Part shown: positions 56,565-63,314 of the stretch, one piece after another
Layout of the letters: each line of letters opens with the position of its first letter
How positions within the stretch are numbered: position 1 is the first letter of the stretch
Assembly (NCBI GenBank): GCA_016200355.1
Contig: JACQEY010000111.1
Coordinates: 1-64,000, forward strand
Direction of reading: 5' to 3'
DNA length: 64,000 nucleotides
From: Nitrospirota bacterium
GTDB taxonomy: Bacteria > Nitrospirota > Nitrospiria > Nitrospirales > Nitrospiraceae
Program-made: the position numbers and the translations under genes
Notes under the pieces: model-generated
What the model was told of the DNA's origin: nothing
Seen by the model: only the letters and a program-made list of their open reading frames with translations
The model's database searches: none

Positions 56565-57821
56565 ATGGCGCACGACCAACCAGTCAAAGCCTTAGTGCTC
56601 GCGCTCACCGACCATGCGGCGGCGGCAGTCTATTCGATCAATCGTCTGCAGCCGGATTCGCTCTGCTTCGTGTTGCCTGAAGGGGCGAAGTCGCTCGTAG
56701 AATCCGAGGTCCAGCCGAAGATCGAGCACATGCCTAGACGGTGGGATTGGGTGATCCTCGCAGAGACCGGCGAATTTGTCAGCTGTTATCAGACGCTCGC
56801 ACGGACACTTCCGGAGATGTTGCGTACATGGGAGGTGCAGCCAGGCGAACTCGTCGTCGATGTGACCGGGGCCACTCCGGCCATAGCTGGCGCACTGACG
56901 CTGGCTACCTTGTCTCTCAGTTCGCGGATCGTGTCGCTCGTGCCGGCACGAGAGGGACAGGAGGGGGATAGAATTGATATTGCCGGACAGCCGTTCGTAT
57001 GGACGCAGGGAAATCCCTGGGATGAGGCGGCTTCCGTTTCACGCCGCGAGGGCTGTGAGCTGTTCAATCGGAGATTGTTTGCCGCATCGGCGAAGCTCTT
57101 CCGCGAGGTCGAAGCGCGGGTGAGCGGCGGGCAGAAACCGCTCTATCGGGCCTTTGCAGACCTGGCTGACGGCTACGACCTGTGGGAGCGATTTCACTAT
57201 CGTCAAGCCTGGGAGAAACTCAGGGCTGCTATAAAGGCTTTCGAAATGGCGTCTCTGTGGGGCGGACCACCAGGACTCACGTCGCTGTTACCGGCCATCA
57301 AAGCGAACGCGGGATTCTTGGAAAAGCTCGTCCTGGACCCTGCTCCCGTGAAAGACCTGCAGGCCCACGACCTGCTGGCCCATGCAGGCCGACGACTGCA
57401 TGGTCTGCACGACTCGGAAGCCGCGATGGTCTCGCTCGTGCGTGCGCTCGAAGCCTTCGCTCAACGACAACTGTTCAAACAATACCAGATCAAAACCTGG
57501 GACGTGCAGCCGGAGCAATTGCCGCAGGCGCTGCGAGAAACCTGTCGATCGTGTTGGCTGGAAGATCTCGATGGCAAGTACAAGCTGCCCTTGCAGGCAC
57601 AGTTTCGAGCGCTGGCCGGATTGGGTGACCAGATAGGTCAAGCCTTTTTGCGCGAGTGGCCGACGATGAAACCCCTGCTCGATGCCGCCAATCATGCTGT
57701 ACTCGGCCACGGCTTCGAGCCAGTCAAAGCCGAGCGGGTGCAACAGCTGTACGACGTGGTCGTCAAGCTATCAGGCGTCAGTGAAGCGTCGCTGCCGAAG
57801 TTTCCGATGCTGAGCCTCTAG
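56565..57821 (+). CDS. CARF-domain protein of the Cas02710/TIGR02710 type
   Basis: A 418-residue protein. The N-terminal ~150 residues look like a CARF (cyclic oligoadenylate sensor) domain: KALVLALTDHAAAAVYSINR, and VVDVTGATPAIAGALTLATL (residues 98-117) matching the family's DxTGGTxxM loop. The middle is helical; the C-terminus (ANHAVLGHGFEPV, residues 375-387) corresponds to the HEPN RNase motif RN-x-SxxAHG of relatives, but the Arg is Ala375 while His382 is kept. No cas gene or CRISPR array is in the window. It would normally degrade RNA on cOA binding; here the nuclease site looks impaired. Confidence 0.75.
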   Translation: MAHDQPVKALVLALTDHAAAAVYSINRLQPDSLCFVLPEGAKSLVESEVQPKIEHMPRRWDWVILAETGEFVSCYQTLARTLPEMLRTWEVQPGELVVDVTGATPAIAGALTLATLSLSSRIVSLVPAREGQEGDRIDIAGQPFVWTQGNPWDEAASVSRREGCELFNRRLFAASAKLFREVEARVSGGQKPLYRAFADLADGYDLWERFHYRQAWEKLRAAIKAFEMASLWGGPPGLTSLLPAIKANAGFLEKLVLDPAPVKDLQAHDLLAHAGRRLHGLHDSEAAMVSLVRALEAFAQRQLFKQYQIKTWDVQPEQLPQALRETCRSCWLEDLDGKYKLPLQAQFRALAGLGDQIGQAFLREWPTMKPLLDAANHAVLGHGFEPVKAERVQQLYDVVVKLSGVSEASLPKFPMLSL

Positions 57822-57828
57822 TGAAGCG

Positions 57829-57962
57829 TCGTTCGTGAAGCGTATCTCGTTTGAAGAAGGATCGACGAAGTGAAATGGACAAGATACGAAACTTTCGCGA
57901 TCTCGAGGTGTGGAAACTAGGGAAGGGAATAACGGCTCTGACGAGATACGCTTCACGAACGA
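57829..57962. mobile_element. 134-bp element with perfect 22-bp terminal inverted repeats and a four-helix-bundle gene fragment
   Basis: Positions 57829-57850 and 57941-57962 are exact inverted copies (22 of 22; core GTGAAGCGTATCTCGT). Between them the plus strand encodes MDKIRNFRDLEVWKLGKGI from 57875, the beginning of a four-helix-bundle (23S rRNA intervening-sequence) protein, cut after ~24 residues. A related end (GTGAAGCGTCGTTCG with ATCTCGTTTG) is found in inverse orientation at 63833-63868. I read it as a deletion derivative of a mobile or intervening element. Confidence 0.65.
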
Positions 57963-57971
57963 CGAGATACG

Positions 57972-58373
57972 ATGGAAGTTAGGATCTACTACGAAGATAC
58001 CGACTGCGGCGGGATGGTGTACTATGGGAACTATCTCAAGTATTTCGAGCGGGCGCGGACGCAGTATCTCGAAGAGCGAGGGTTGTCGGTGGCCGGGCTC
58101 ATGAAGGAAGGCACGGTGTTTGTCGTGGTCCATGCAGAAGTAGATTACCGATCTCCAGCCCGCTATGGCGACAGGCTGATCGTCGAGACGGTTGTCTCTG
58201 ATATGACGGCAGCGTCCTTCACGTTTTCGCACGTGATCCGAGAGCGGGAGAGCCGGCGTGTGGTCGTTGAAGGATTGGCCAGGTTGGCGGCAACGGATGG
58301 AAATGGAAAAGTGAAGCGCCTCGACAAGGCGATGGTCGCCGTATTACAATCGGGGCCTGCAAGGAGTCACTAA
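57972..58373 (+). CDS. ybgC: YbgC-family acyl-CoA thioesterase
   Basis: A 133-residue hotdog-fold thioesterase. YYEDTDCGGMVYYGNYLKYF contains the catalytic Asp of the YbgC/4-hydroxybenzoyl-CoA class. In many Gram-negatives ybgC is part of tol-pal, but no tol genes are here. It begins right after the 134-bp inverted-repeat element, and its stop abuts the next small gene. Confidence 0.93.
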   Translation: MEVRIYYEDTDCGGMVYYGNYLKYFERARTQYLEERGLSVAGLMKEGTVFVVVHAEVDYRSPARYGDRLIVETVVSDMTAASFTFSHVIRERESRRVVVEGLARLAATDGNGKVKRLDKAMVAVLQSGPARSH

Positions 58374-58526
58374 ATGGAAACGGAGTGGGTGGGTTTTGGA
58401 TGGGCAGGGATCGGAAGCTGGCTCATCATGGCCGGCTGGACAATCGGTTTAGCCATACTTGCCTGGTGGTTTTACATGCCAAATCCGATGGCTAAAGATG
58501 GCAAGAAGGACAAGAAGAAGTCGTAA
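58374..58526 (+). CDS. single-helix membrane peptide with lysine-rich tail (50 aa)
   Basis: The ATG follows the ybgC stop directly. One membrane helix (SWLIMAGWTIGLAILAWWFY) is followed by a tail made largely of Lys and Asp (KDGKKDKKKS). Coupling to ybgC and a clean end suggest a real small protein. Its stop codon overlaps the first base of an RYYYAAC box that I take as the left limit of the cassette array. Confidence 0.6.
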   Translation: METEWVGFGWAGIGSWLIMAGWTIGLAILAWWFYMPNPMAKDGKKDKKKS

Positions 58527-58610
58527 CCCAACTGTACGTATTCCCCTCCAGTGTAATCCTCGCCATTGCAAGAGTTATCCAATATGAAGGGGCTCATCGG
58601 TCGCCTACCG

Positions 58611-59051
58611 TCAGCTCTCTGGTTGGACTTGTTTATCGCGTATGTGCTGGTTTAGCGCCACGCCGAGTTCTTGGCACCTATTCATAAGGCCTTCATAGGA
58701 CTTGAGGTTGGCGTTGTACTCGGCCATCGGATACTTGCTGAGATCGCCGTGGCTCTTCTCGTAAAACCGCCTGCAGATCTCCCGGAGGGCCTGGATCGCT
58801 TCGAGCAACGCAGTCATGTATTGGTAATTCTCCGAAACCCCTGACTCTGCCTTCACTGCCGATGAGATACCAGCCAGCTTGGAGGCCAACCGATCGAGAT
58901 CCTTAAAGTGAGCCCCAAAGTCCGTGGCCTTGAACAGCCCTGGAATTGGGAGTGTCTTGCGCCATGAAAACTTAAAGATCGCGTCATGAATGGCGGCGTA
59001 CTCGCCAAGAATGGCATTCGTTCGAATCAGCTCATCAGGAAGGTCCGGCAA
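58611..59051 (-). CDS. cassette-borne hypothetical protein (146 aa)
   Basis: A 146-residue, largely helical soluble protein (AILGEYAAIHDAIFKFSW, LDRLASKLAGISSAVKAESG, ALREICRRFYEKSHGDLSKY). No family recognised. It begins with TTG behind AGGTGA. The last codons contain GTCCAAC, an R''-type box, and the stop follows it, a typical cassette arrangement, though arm pairing there is poor. Confidence 0.6.
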   Translation of the reverse strand: MPDLPDELIRTNAILGEYAAIHDAIFKFSWRKTLPIPGLFKATDFGAHFKDLDRLASKLAGISSAVKAESGVSENYQYMTALLEAIQALREICRRFYEKSHGDLSKYPMAEYNANLKSYEGLMNRCQELGVALNQHIRDKQVQPES

Positions 59052-59149
59052 GTGTCACCTGCGCCTACCGACCCTAGCTCAGGAGTCCGGCCCTTGAGGA
59101 GCGTGGAGGGTGTCCATAGCGCAATGGTTGGATTCGCTGCAGCACAGGG

Positions 59150-59356
59150 TTACGAGGCATCTTGTCTATCTTGTTTCCAAGCTCTCCAAGCAAAGAAAAA
59201 CCCCACCGGCGCGCTGAGGATGCAAATCACTGCCAGAAGAGACGATTCTGCGGCCAGCCACCCTCCAAGGGCGGTATAGATAGTTGATCCGCCGAAGTAG
59301 ACATACCAAGGGATCCCGCGCTTTTTTTTCAAAGGTGTGTCGGGTTGCGATGACAT
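59150..59356 (-). CDS. cassette-borne small membrane protein (68 aa)
   Basis: A 68-residue protein: basic N-terminus (PLKKKRGIPWYVYFGG), a hydrophobic hairpin (AALGGWL-like LGGWLAAESSLLAVICIL, APVGFFFAWRAW) and a charged tail. ATG follows GAGAGG and lies 26 bp after a GTTAGAC core box. No function assigned. Confidence 0.65.
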   Translation of the reverse strand: MSSQPDTPLKKKRGIPWYVYFGGSTIYTALGGWLAAESSLLAVICILSAPVGFFFAWRAWKQDRQDAS

Positions 59357-59381
59357 GGGAGTGCCTCTCTGCGTCGGTGCT

Positions 59382-59606
59382 GTCTAACTATGAATTATCT
59401 GATTCCGTATAACAAGCCACCTATTCTGGAACGCCGGATAAGGCTCTTGAGCAGGATGCTGAAAACGTCCACCACCAGCATTCTTGCGTCGCTCTCACCG
59501 TGAAACGTCAGACGTGAAGGGTGAAACGTAGATTGCCGAGTGATCTTCCTCCGAATCGTTTCACGTTTAACGATTCACGTCTCACGAATCGCCGGACAGG
59601 TTAGCC
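59382..59606 (-). other. attC-like site interrupted by a repeat element
   Basis: On the minus strand the end of the YcxB-like gene is GGCTAAC (stop TAA inside it, one mismatch to RYYYAAC) and 219 bp further a perfect GTTAGAC box precedes the next gene. The ends share CCTGTCCGGCG and TATCCGGCG words, but an inserted half repeat (59451-59498) and GTGAAACGT-type repeats separate them. Probably an attC split by later insertions; weak. Confidence 0.35.
59451..59498. repeat. half copy of the hairpin repeat element
   Basis: GCAGGATGCTGAAAACG followed by TTCTTGCGTCGCTCTCAC matches the left half of the element at 63546-63668. The hairpin core and right end are missing. It is followed at 59499-59590 by several GTGAAACGT/ACGTTTCAC words, a second simple repeat type. 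Confidence 0.6.
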
Positions 59607-60095
59607 ATCCACTTTGCCGCCTGCGGCACGAACACACTGCACAATATAGGCCTGCGTTTCTGGTGATAAGCATGCGAGCGGCAACGTGGTGAACTGCGCC
59701 TTGGAGTACAACAACAACCACACGCTTGGAAACTGCCACAACTCTTTGACCGCGGACCACTGAAGTGTGGTCGTGCCGATGTCCGAACTCATGGTGAACG
59801 AGGATTCGTCAGCACGGAACATGGCTCGAGGCTGGCCCATCTGGCGGAACTTGTGCAGCGATCTACGATAGTGAACGACATAGACAACTATGGCGAATGC
59901 GATGCCCACCAACAGCACGGCTGCAAGACCACCGATAATCCACGAGGACTGGCCTAGCGCCACGAGTACGACGAGACCGAGCGCGGCGATCAAGAGTGCA
60001 ACAAAGAAACCGATACCGACCGATCGGTGCCAAAACCCAAACACGGCTTGACGCAGCAGCGACTCGCTATAAATGAGCGTGGTCTCGTGGGGCAT
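59601..60095 (-). CDS. YcxB-like membrane protein (cassette-borne)
   Basis: A 164-residue protein with two adjacent membrane helices (FVALLIAALGLVVLVALG, WIIGGLAAVLLVGIAFAIVV) and a C-terminal domain with FRADESSFTMSSDIGTTTLQ and AVKELWQFPSVWLLLYS, typical of YcxB-like proteins. The stop codon falls within GGCTAAC, in the manner of cassette genes. ATG 60107 is an alternative start. Function unknown. Confidence 0.75.
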   Translation of the reverse strand: MPHETTLIYSESLLRQAVFGFWHRSVGIGFFVALLIAALGLVVLVALGQSSWIIGGLAAVLLVGIAFAIVVYVVHYRRSLHKFRQMGQPRAMFRADESSFTMSSDIGTTTLQWSAVKELWQFPSVWLLLYSKAQFTTLPLACLSPETQAYIVQCVRAAGGKVDG

Positions 60096-60512
60096 GGTAG
60101 CTACCATCGATCCAAACTCAGCGACCCCGCCCACGAGGGGCATAGATGGCTATCACAGCACATTGACTTGATTCGCTGCAGCGCATGGCTATGCTTGGTC
60201 GTCATGTCTTCAATTTACCAACACAAAGTGATGGAATGCTACTGCCCCTTCCATGTCGCAGTAACGTAGGGAGGTGAATGCAAAATGGTCGACTGGAACG
60301 ATCTGTTGGGCGAGAACGTTACTTATTCAATGACCCCGTAGAGGGGGCTGGAGCGTGGCCGATGCAAAACTCGAAACCGGGGACATGCTGAATTTCTGAC
60401 GGCAGTTGATCAAGACTTCCGCTGAGAGTCCTCCAGTGACAGAGGTCAGCGCTGAAGGTGGGCGTGCGTCCTGTCGTCAGGCAAATCAATAGTTGATGGA
60501 ATCTCTATCAGT
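60096..60512. other. gene-free stretch inside the cassette array
   Basis: 417 bp with no convincing gene. It contains GATTCGCTGCAGCGCATGG (60173-60191), a near copy of a motif at 59131-59149, and a well-placed ribosome binding site (GGGAGGTGA, ~60270) before an 18-codon frame MVDWNDLLGENVTYSMTP on the plus strand that ends quickly. A GTTGGGC box at 60305-60311 has no partner. It may be the remains of one or two lost cassettes. Confidence 0.4.
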
Positions 60513-60683
60513 TCACGCTTGCAACCATAGGCGCATCTGAACCTCTCCGGCTCTGCTAGGAACCCCGATAAACCAAAGACCGTCATCATCTGCGCCGGGA
60601 TGTGTGACCTGCAACTGCGTGACTTGAACTCCGGGAAGCTCGGTCGTGAGTCGCTCGATAATCTGGTCAATGTCACGGGGCAT
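60513..60683 (-). CDS. cassette-borne small protein (56 aa), probably truncated
   Basis: PRDIDQIIERLTTELPGVQV and HPGADDDGLWFIGVPSRAGE resemble a family of small orphan proteins I recall from cassette-rich genomes, but those continue further with an ESPTGxCPFxxE-like end that is missing here. The ATG at 60683 is 8 nt from a GTTAGAC core box. Likely a frameshifted or shortened cassette gene. Confidence 0.5.
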   Translation of the reverse strand: MPRDIDQIIERLTTELPGVQVTQLQVTHPGADDDGLWFIGVPSRAGEVQMRLWLQA

Positions 60684-60691
60684 AGGTGTAT

Positions 60692-60757
60692 GTCTAACGC
60701 TCAGGCTCAGTGGCGAGCCTGCGAAGCGGGATCGTACGTTGGAATCGCTGGTTGGGC
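60692..60757 (-). other. attC-like site
   Basis: On the plus strand GTCTAAC (60692-60698) and GTTGGGC (60751-60757) are perfect core boxes 66 bp apart. Between them CAGGCTC-AGTGGC-GAGCCTG forms a 7-bp hairpin and GCGAAGCGGG follows. Pairing next to the core boxes is weak, so it may be degraded. It overlaps the last codons of the PH-domain gene, as attC sites often do. Confidence 0.5.
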
Positions 60758-61258
60758 AGCTACGGATTGTGAACTGGATAGTGCTTGAACAAACTCTTGG
60801 GGCCGCTCTGGCGAAATGAGCCAAGGGCGTCCAGCCGTGCGATCGATCCACACGAGATCATTGATCCGAGAAATGTACATCTGAACAATCCCTCGCCGTT
60901 GAGTCCAGAGCCAGCCAAACCCGCCCCAAAGACCGCCAGCGCCGACTCGCAGGCCCCAGCCTACTTGTGGTTTTAGATCTCGCCCATTGACGATGCGTAC
61001 GTCTGAGATACTGCCACGTGAAATCTGCCTCCGCTTAAGTGGCCAGATTACTTCGAGCCCATCCTGATGCACCACAAACTGAGTTGGGCGGAAGCGAAGC
61101 CAAACCCAGGAGTAGATCGCCACCAGCAAGATGGTGGGCGCAATCAAGAGAGCCCTACCGAATACGGCGCTGAGCACAAATAGGACTGGCAGCGCCAAGA
61201 GCATGAGCGTAATGATTCGAATCATCGTGCACATTGGCGCAATCCGGAATATTTTCAT
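60707..61258 (-). CDS. cassette-borne membrane protein with bacterial PH-like domain
   Basis: A 183-residue protein: two membrane helices (IITLMLLALPVLFVLSAVFG, LLIAPTILLVAIYSWVWLRF) and a PH-like domain (FVVHQDGLEVIWPLKRRQIS, ISDVRIVN, GRPWLISPERPQEFVQAL). The ATG is 27 bp from the degenerate core box at 61286. Membrane PH-domain proteins are common, without assigned role. Confidence 0.65.
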   Translation of the reverse strand: MKIFRIAPMCTMIRIITLMLLALPVLFVLSAVFGRALLIAPTILLVAIYSWVWLRFRPTQFVVHQDGLEVIWPLKRRQISRGSISDVRIVNGRDLKPQVGWGLRVGAGGLWGGFGWLWTQRRGIVQMYISRINDLVWIDRTAGRPWLISPERPQEFVQALSSSQSVAAQPAIPTYDPASQARH

Positions 61259-61285
61259 CGAAGACGCGCTTTCGTTCAGCCAGAC

Positions 61286-61344
61286 GCCCACCGGCCAAGC
61301 TCAGCGGCGCGAGTTATCGCGTCCACCGGAGCCGTTCGTTCGGC
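61286..61344 (-). other. attC-like site (59 bp, slightly degenerate)
   Basis: On the minus strand it runs from GCCGAAC to GGTGGGC, each with one mismatch to RYYYAAC or GTTRRRY. The arms GGCTCCGGTGGACGCGA and TCGCGCCGCTGAGC pair through GCTC, GG and CGCGA with unpaired bases between, around a TAAC loop. Length and arm style fit the classical 59-base element. A GCGTAAC box next to it (61345-61351) is an alternative outer boundary. Confidence 0.6.
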
Positions 61345-61368
61345 GTTACGCCCACCGTTTCTTGGCAG

Positions 61369-61839
61369 TCAGGACTCCAACGACGCCGTGAGCAGTTCAA
61401 CATCCTTCATCGAAACTTTGCCTCTTCCTTCAATGACCAGACCTAGTTTGATCAGGTCGGGTCGTTGGCCCTTCTTCAGGTAAAAGGGAATCTCATAGGA
61501 AGCCCAGTTGGTAGTGCCAGTGATGGCTTGGTTCAGACCCTTTGAAAAGAACTCTCCACGGCCCGGCAGACGACACCACATTTCCAGGAACGCGCGGCCA
61601 GTCAGACCCTCGGTCTTCATCGTTGCTCTGTAAGTGAGGAGGCATTGTTCAGCGCCCGGGTTTGGAATCTCGAATAGCCGGATTGTCTGGTCTTCCTTGG
61701 AATCAACAACCCAGCAATCTTGCACAACGGTGATCGAATCCTTACTCACCGTCGCGTCACTGGTGTGGAACCGCCGAATCGTCTTAGGAGGCCCCGAAGG
61801 GTTGGGAACACTGGAGCTCGACTTAAGCCAATTAAGCAT
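61369..61839 (-). CDS. cassette-borne soluble protein, carbohydrate-binding-like fold
   Basis: A 156-residue protein of beta-rich type: QDCWVVDSKEDQTIRLFEIP, AFLEMWCRLPGRGEFFSKGL and NWASYEIPFYLKKGQRPDLI, then GLVIEGRGKVSMKDVEL. The WxSYEIPFxLKKGQ segment is frequent in uncharacterised bacterial proteins with a jelly-roll-like domain. ATG follows GGGAGGG. It lies between two attC-like sites. Confidence 0.7.
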   Translation of the reverse strand: MLNWLKSSSSVPNPSGPPKTIRRFHTSDATVSKDSITVVQDCWVVDSKEDQTIRLFEIPNPGAEQCLLTYRATMKTEGLTGRAFLEMWCRLPGRGEFFSKGLNQAITGTTNWASYEIPFYLKKGQRPDLIKLGLVIEGRGKVSMKDVELLTASLES

Positions 61840-61888
61840 ACTTGTTCCCTCCCAATTCGATCGCAGCGAAAAAATCGTCTCTCTTGTC

Positions 61889-61984
61889 GCCGAACGTCAG
61901 AACTGAGCGACGCGGGCAGCCCAGCGTGTCCGCATTGGCAACTAAAGTGGCCCGCCCGCGTTCGCTCAAGTGATTTTGTTAGGC
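61889..61984 (-). other. attC site, best preserved of the array
   Basis: Plus strand: GCCGAAC (61889-61895) to GTTAGGC (61978-61984), 96 bp. The inner arms ACTGAGCGACGCGGGC and GCCCGCGTTCGCTCAAGT pair over 16 bases with exactly two bulged bases on one side (an A and a T), the extrahelical-base pattern by which integrases recognise attC hairpins. On the minus strand the R'' box GCCTAAC contains the stop codon of the preceding CPCC gene. Confidence 0.8.
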
Positions 61985-62285
61985 TACGGCCCTCGAAACA
62001 CATTCATGTCTCCTCCGGTGTAGGCTTGCGAACGTCAGCAACACTCGACGGCAGCAAGCTTCGAACGCTCGAAAGTTCTGGCGTGCCTCTGTCAGACTCA
62101 ACTCGTAATTCGGGCCACCCCAAACCTCATCTGCGTTCAGGTCATCCTGTCCATCGTCGTGCCAGAGGCAAACCTGGCAAATTTTGTCACCACCGCGCTT
62201 CCTCAAGTGTGCGGTCGCCACAGCAAGGGCAACGATAAAGTGCGCCGTCTTCAGAACGCTTCTTTGAAACTTTGCCGGATGACAT
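61979..62285 (-). pseudogene. CPCC-type cysteine-rich protein gene with one frameshift (first cassette)
   Basis: From ATG 62285 the frame reads MSSGKVSKKRSEDGALYRCP then CPCCGDRTLEEA before hitting a stop; a one-base shift near 62205 continues with GGDKICQVCLWHDDGQDD, DEVWGGPNYELSLTEARQNF. Combined, this is a complete CPCC-family protein (CPCCGxxTL ... ICxVCxWxDDGQ). The start lies 13 nt after the GTTAGGC core box and the stop is inside the attC R'' box, a textbook gene cassette apart from the frameshift. Confidence 0.75.
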
Positions 62286-62298
62286 AGCGCTTGAAGTG

Positions 62299-62305
62299 GC
62301 CTAAC
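62299..62305 (-). other. core recombination site GTTAGGC at the head of the array (attI junction)
   Basis: Minus strand GTTAGGC, a perfect GTTRRRY box, 13 nt before the first cassette's ATG and ~210 bp from the stop of the integrase relic. It is the place expected for the attI x attC junction. The stretch 62306-62513 has no gene; it contains a run of nine G and an AT-rich part. Confidence 0.5.
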
Positions 62306-62513
62306 TATTAAGTAAGCTGCGGGGGGGGGCCATGTCGTTCAGTGGCGGCCTTCCCAACAGCCTTCTTATTCCTTCATGCCAGATTTTTAAGTATTGTCAT
62401 GCACCTTTGAATATGTGTCAATGAAACTTCATAGTATAAGATCGCCGGTCTGGCAGCCGATCTCCCTATTGGCCCGCAGCCTATTTCTGGCTGACGGAAG
62501 CACAACGGTCGGC

Positions 62514-62800
62514 TCACCCCAACCGATCCGCAGGACTGCAGACACCACGCCTACCTCGATTCAGTACATGCGTATAGATCATTGTCGTCGTCACGTTCTT
62601 ATGTCCAAGTAGTTCTTGGACTGTCCGAATATCGTACCCGTCCTCAAGAAGGTGGGTCGCGAAGGATTGGACGGAGTCTTCTGTGATGTCCAGCGTCGTT
62701 ACTCAGCATGTCCTTTCGCATGTGAATCCCATTGTTCCTGACCTGCTGGAGGTGCGATGGGACGACGAGGCAACGTCGATTTGAGGCTTTGGTCAAATGA
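62514..62800 (-). pseudogene. integron-integrase-type tyrosine recombinase, 3' relic with frameshifts
   Basis: The last 50 codons on the minus strand read [40 protein letters not shown] and GVCSPADRL, the C-terminus of IntI/XerC-type recombinases including the catalytic Arg (DIRTVQ), His (LLGHK) and Tyr (IYTHV). Upstream, other frames give [19 protein letters not shown] and KSTLPRRPIA, matching the region before the first catalytic pair. Most of the N-terminal half is gone and at least two frameshifts are present, so it cannot be active. Confidence 0.7.
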
Positions 62801-62819
62801 GCGATGGGTTCCCTTCGGG

Positions 62820-63070
62820 TTCTTGTGCGGACGCAATCCTTTCTCACGGCGAAGTCGTTGAGGTTGGAGGTCGCTTCCCGGCCTCCGTTCTGGTTTCCTG
62901 CAGAGGTCGCAGGACGGTCGAAGTTCGGACTCGGTGTGCCCAGGAATCAAGGGTCTTGTGGATAGCGAAGAGGGTGGGGCTGTCGAGGGTTGTGCTAGGA
63001 CCTGATGGGGAAAGGTCAGGATGACGCCGATGGCGAGGAGTGCACCGAACATGGTTCGACCTTGTGCCAT
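62820..63070 (-). pseudogene. fragment encoding a signal peptide
   Basis: From ATG 63070 (AAGGATC upstream) the minus strand reads MFGALLAIGVILTFPHQVLA, a convincing signal peptide with VLAQ cleavage site, then PSTAPPSSLSTRPLIPGHTE and an Arg/Pro-rich run that no longer looks like protein. It is perhaps the start of an exported-protein gene cut off by the integron relic. The region 63071-63314 shows only repeat words. Confidence 0.3.
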
Positions 63071-63314
63071 GATCCTTGTGGAAGCGCATACTCCATGCCA
63101 GAGCGGTCTGATTGACAATGCAAAAAGCCGCATGCTGTTATACCTGCGAGACTCGCGGGACTTGCGAGAAAAGCGGGAGGGGTGAGGTGTCCTGAAGGCT
63201 GAAGCTGGGAATGCCGAAGGTCTGGGTTCGAAGTGATGAACACTTCAGTCTTCAGCCTTCCCCTCGGCCTTCGGACTACGCCCGTCTCGCTGACGATTCA
63301 CGGAGGTTTACGCC

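Larger units (their letters stand above)
58526..62810. mobile_element. putative decaying chromosomal integron: cassette array with attC-like sites and integrase relic
   Basis: Seven small unrelated minus-strand genes (58611-62285) are followed by attC-like sites; the array ends at a GTTAGGC core box (62299-62305), beyond which lies a broken integron-integrase-type gene on the same strand (62514-62800). Support is strongest for the CPCC cassette: core box, 13 nt, ATG, gene, stop codon inside GCCTAAC, then an attC with paired arms and extrahelical bases. RYYYAAC boxes occur by chance about once per kilobase per strand, so sites without pairing (59382, 60692 in part, and a pair at 58526/58622) are weaker. 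The integrase is oriented like the cassettes, as in inverted-integrase integrons. Base composition is slightly lower in GC than the flanks. Confidence 0.65.

Noticed and set aside
58526-58628. Full attC between the 50-residue peptide gene and the first cassette gene
   Set aside because: Both core boxes match (ACCCAAC, GTTGGAC) but the arms do not pair, and such boxes arise by chance about once per kb; kept only as a possible array edge.
62321-62330. Poly-G tract as phase-variation switch
   Set aside because: The run of nine G lies in a gene-free stretch between the core site and the integrase relic, with no frame or promoter for it to switch.
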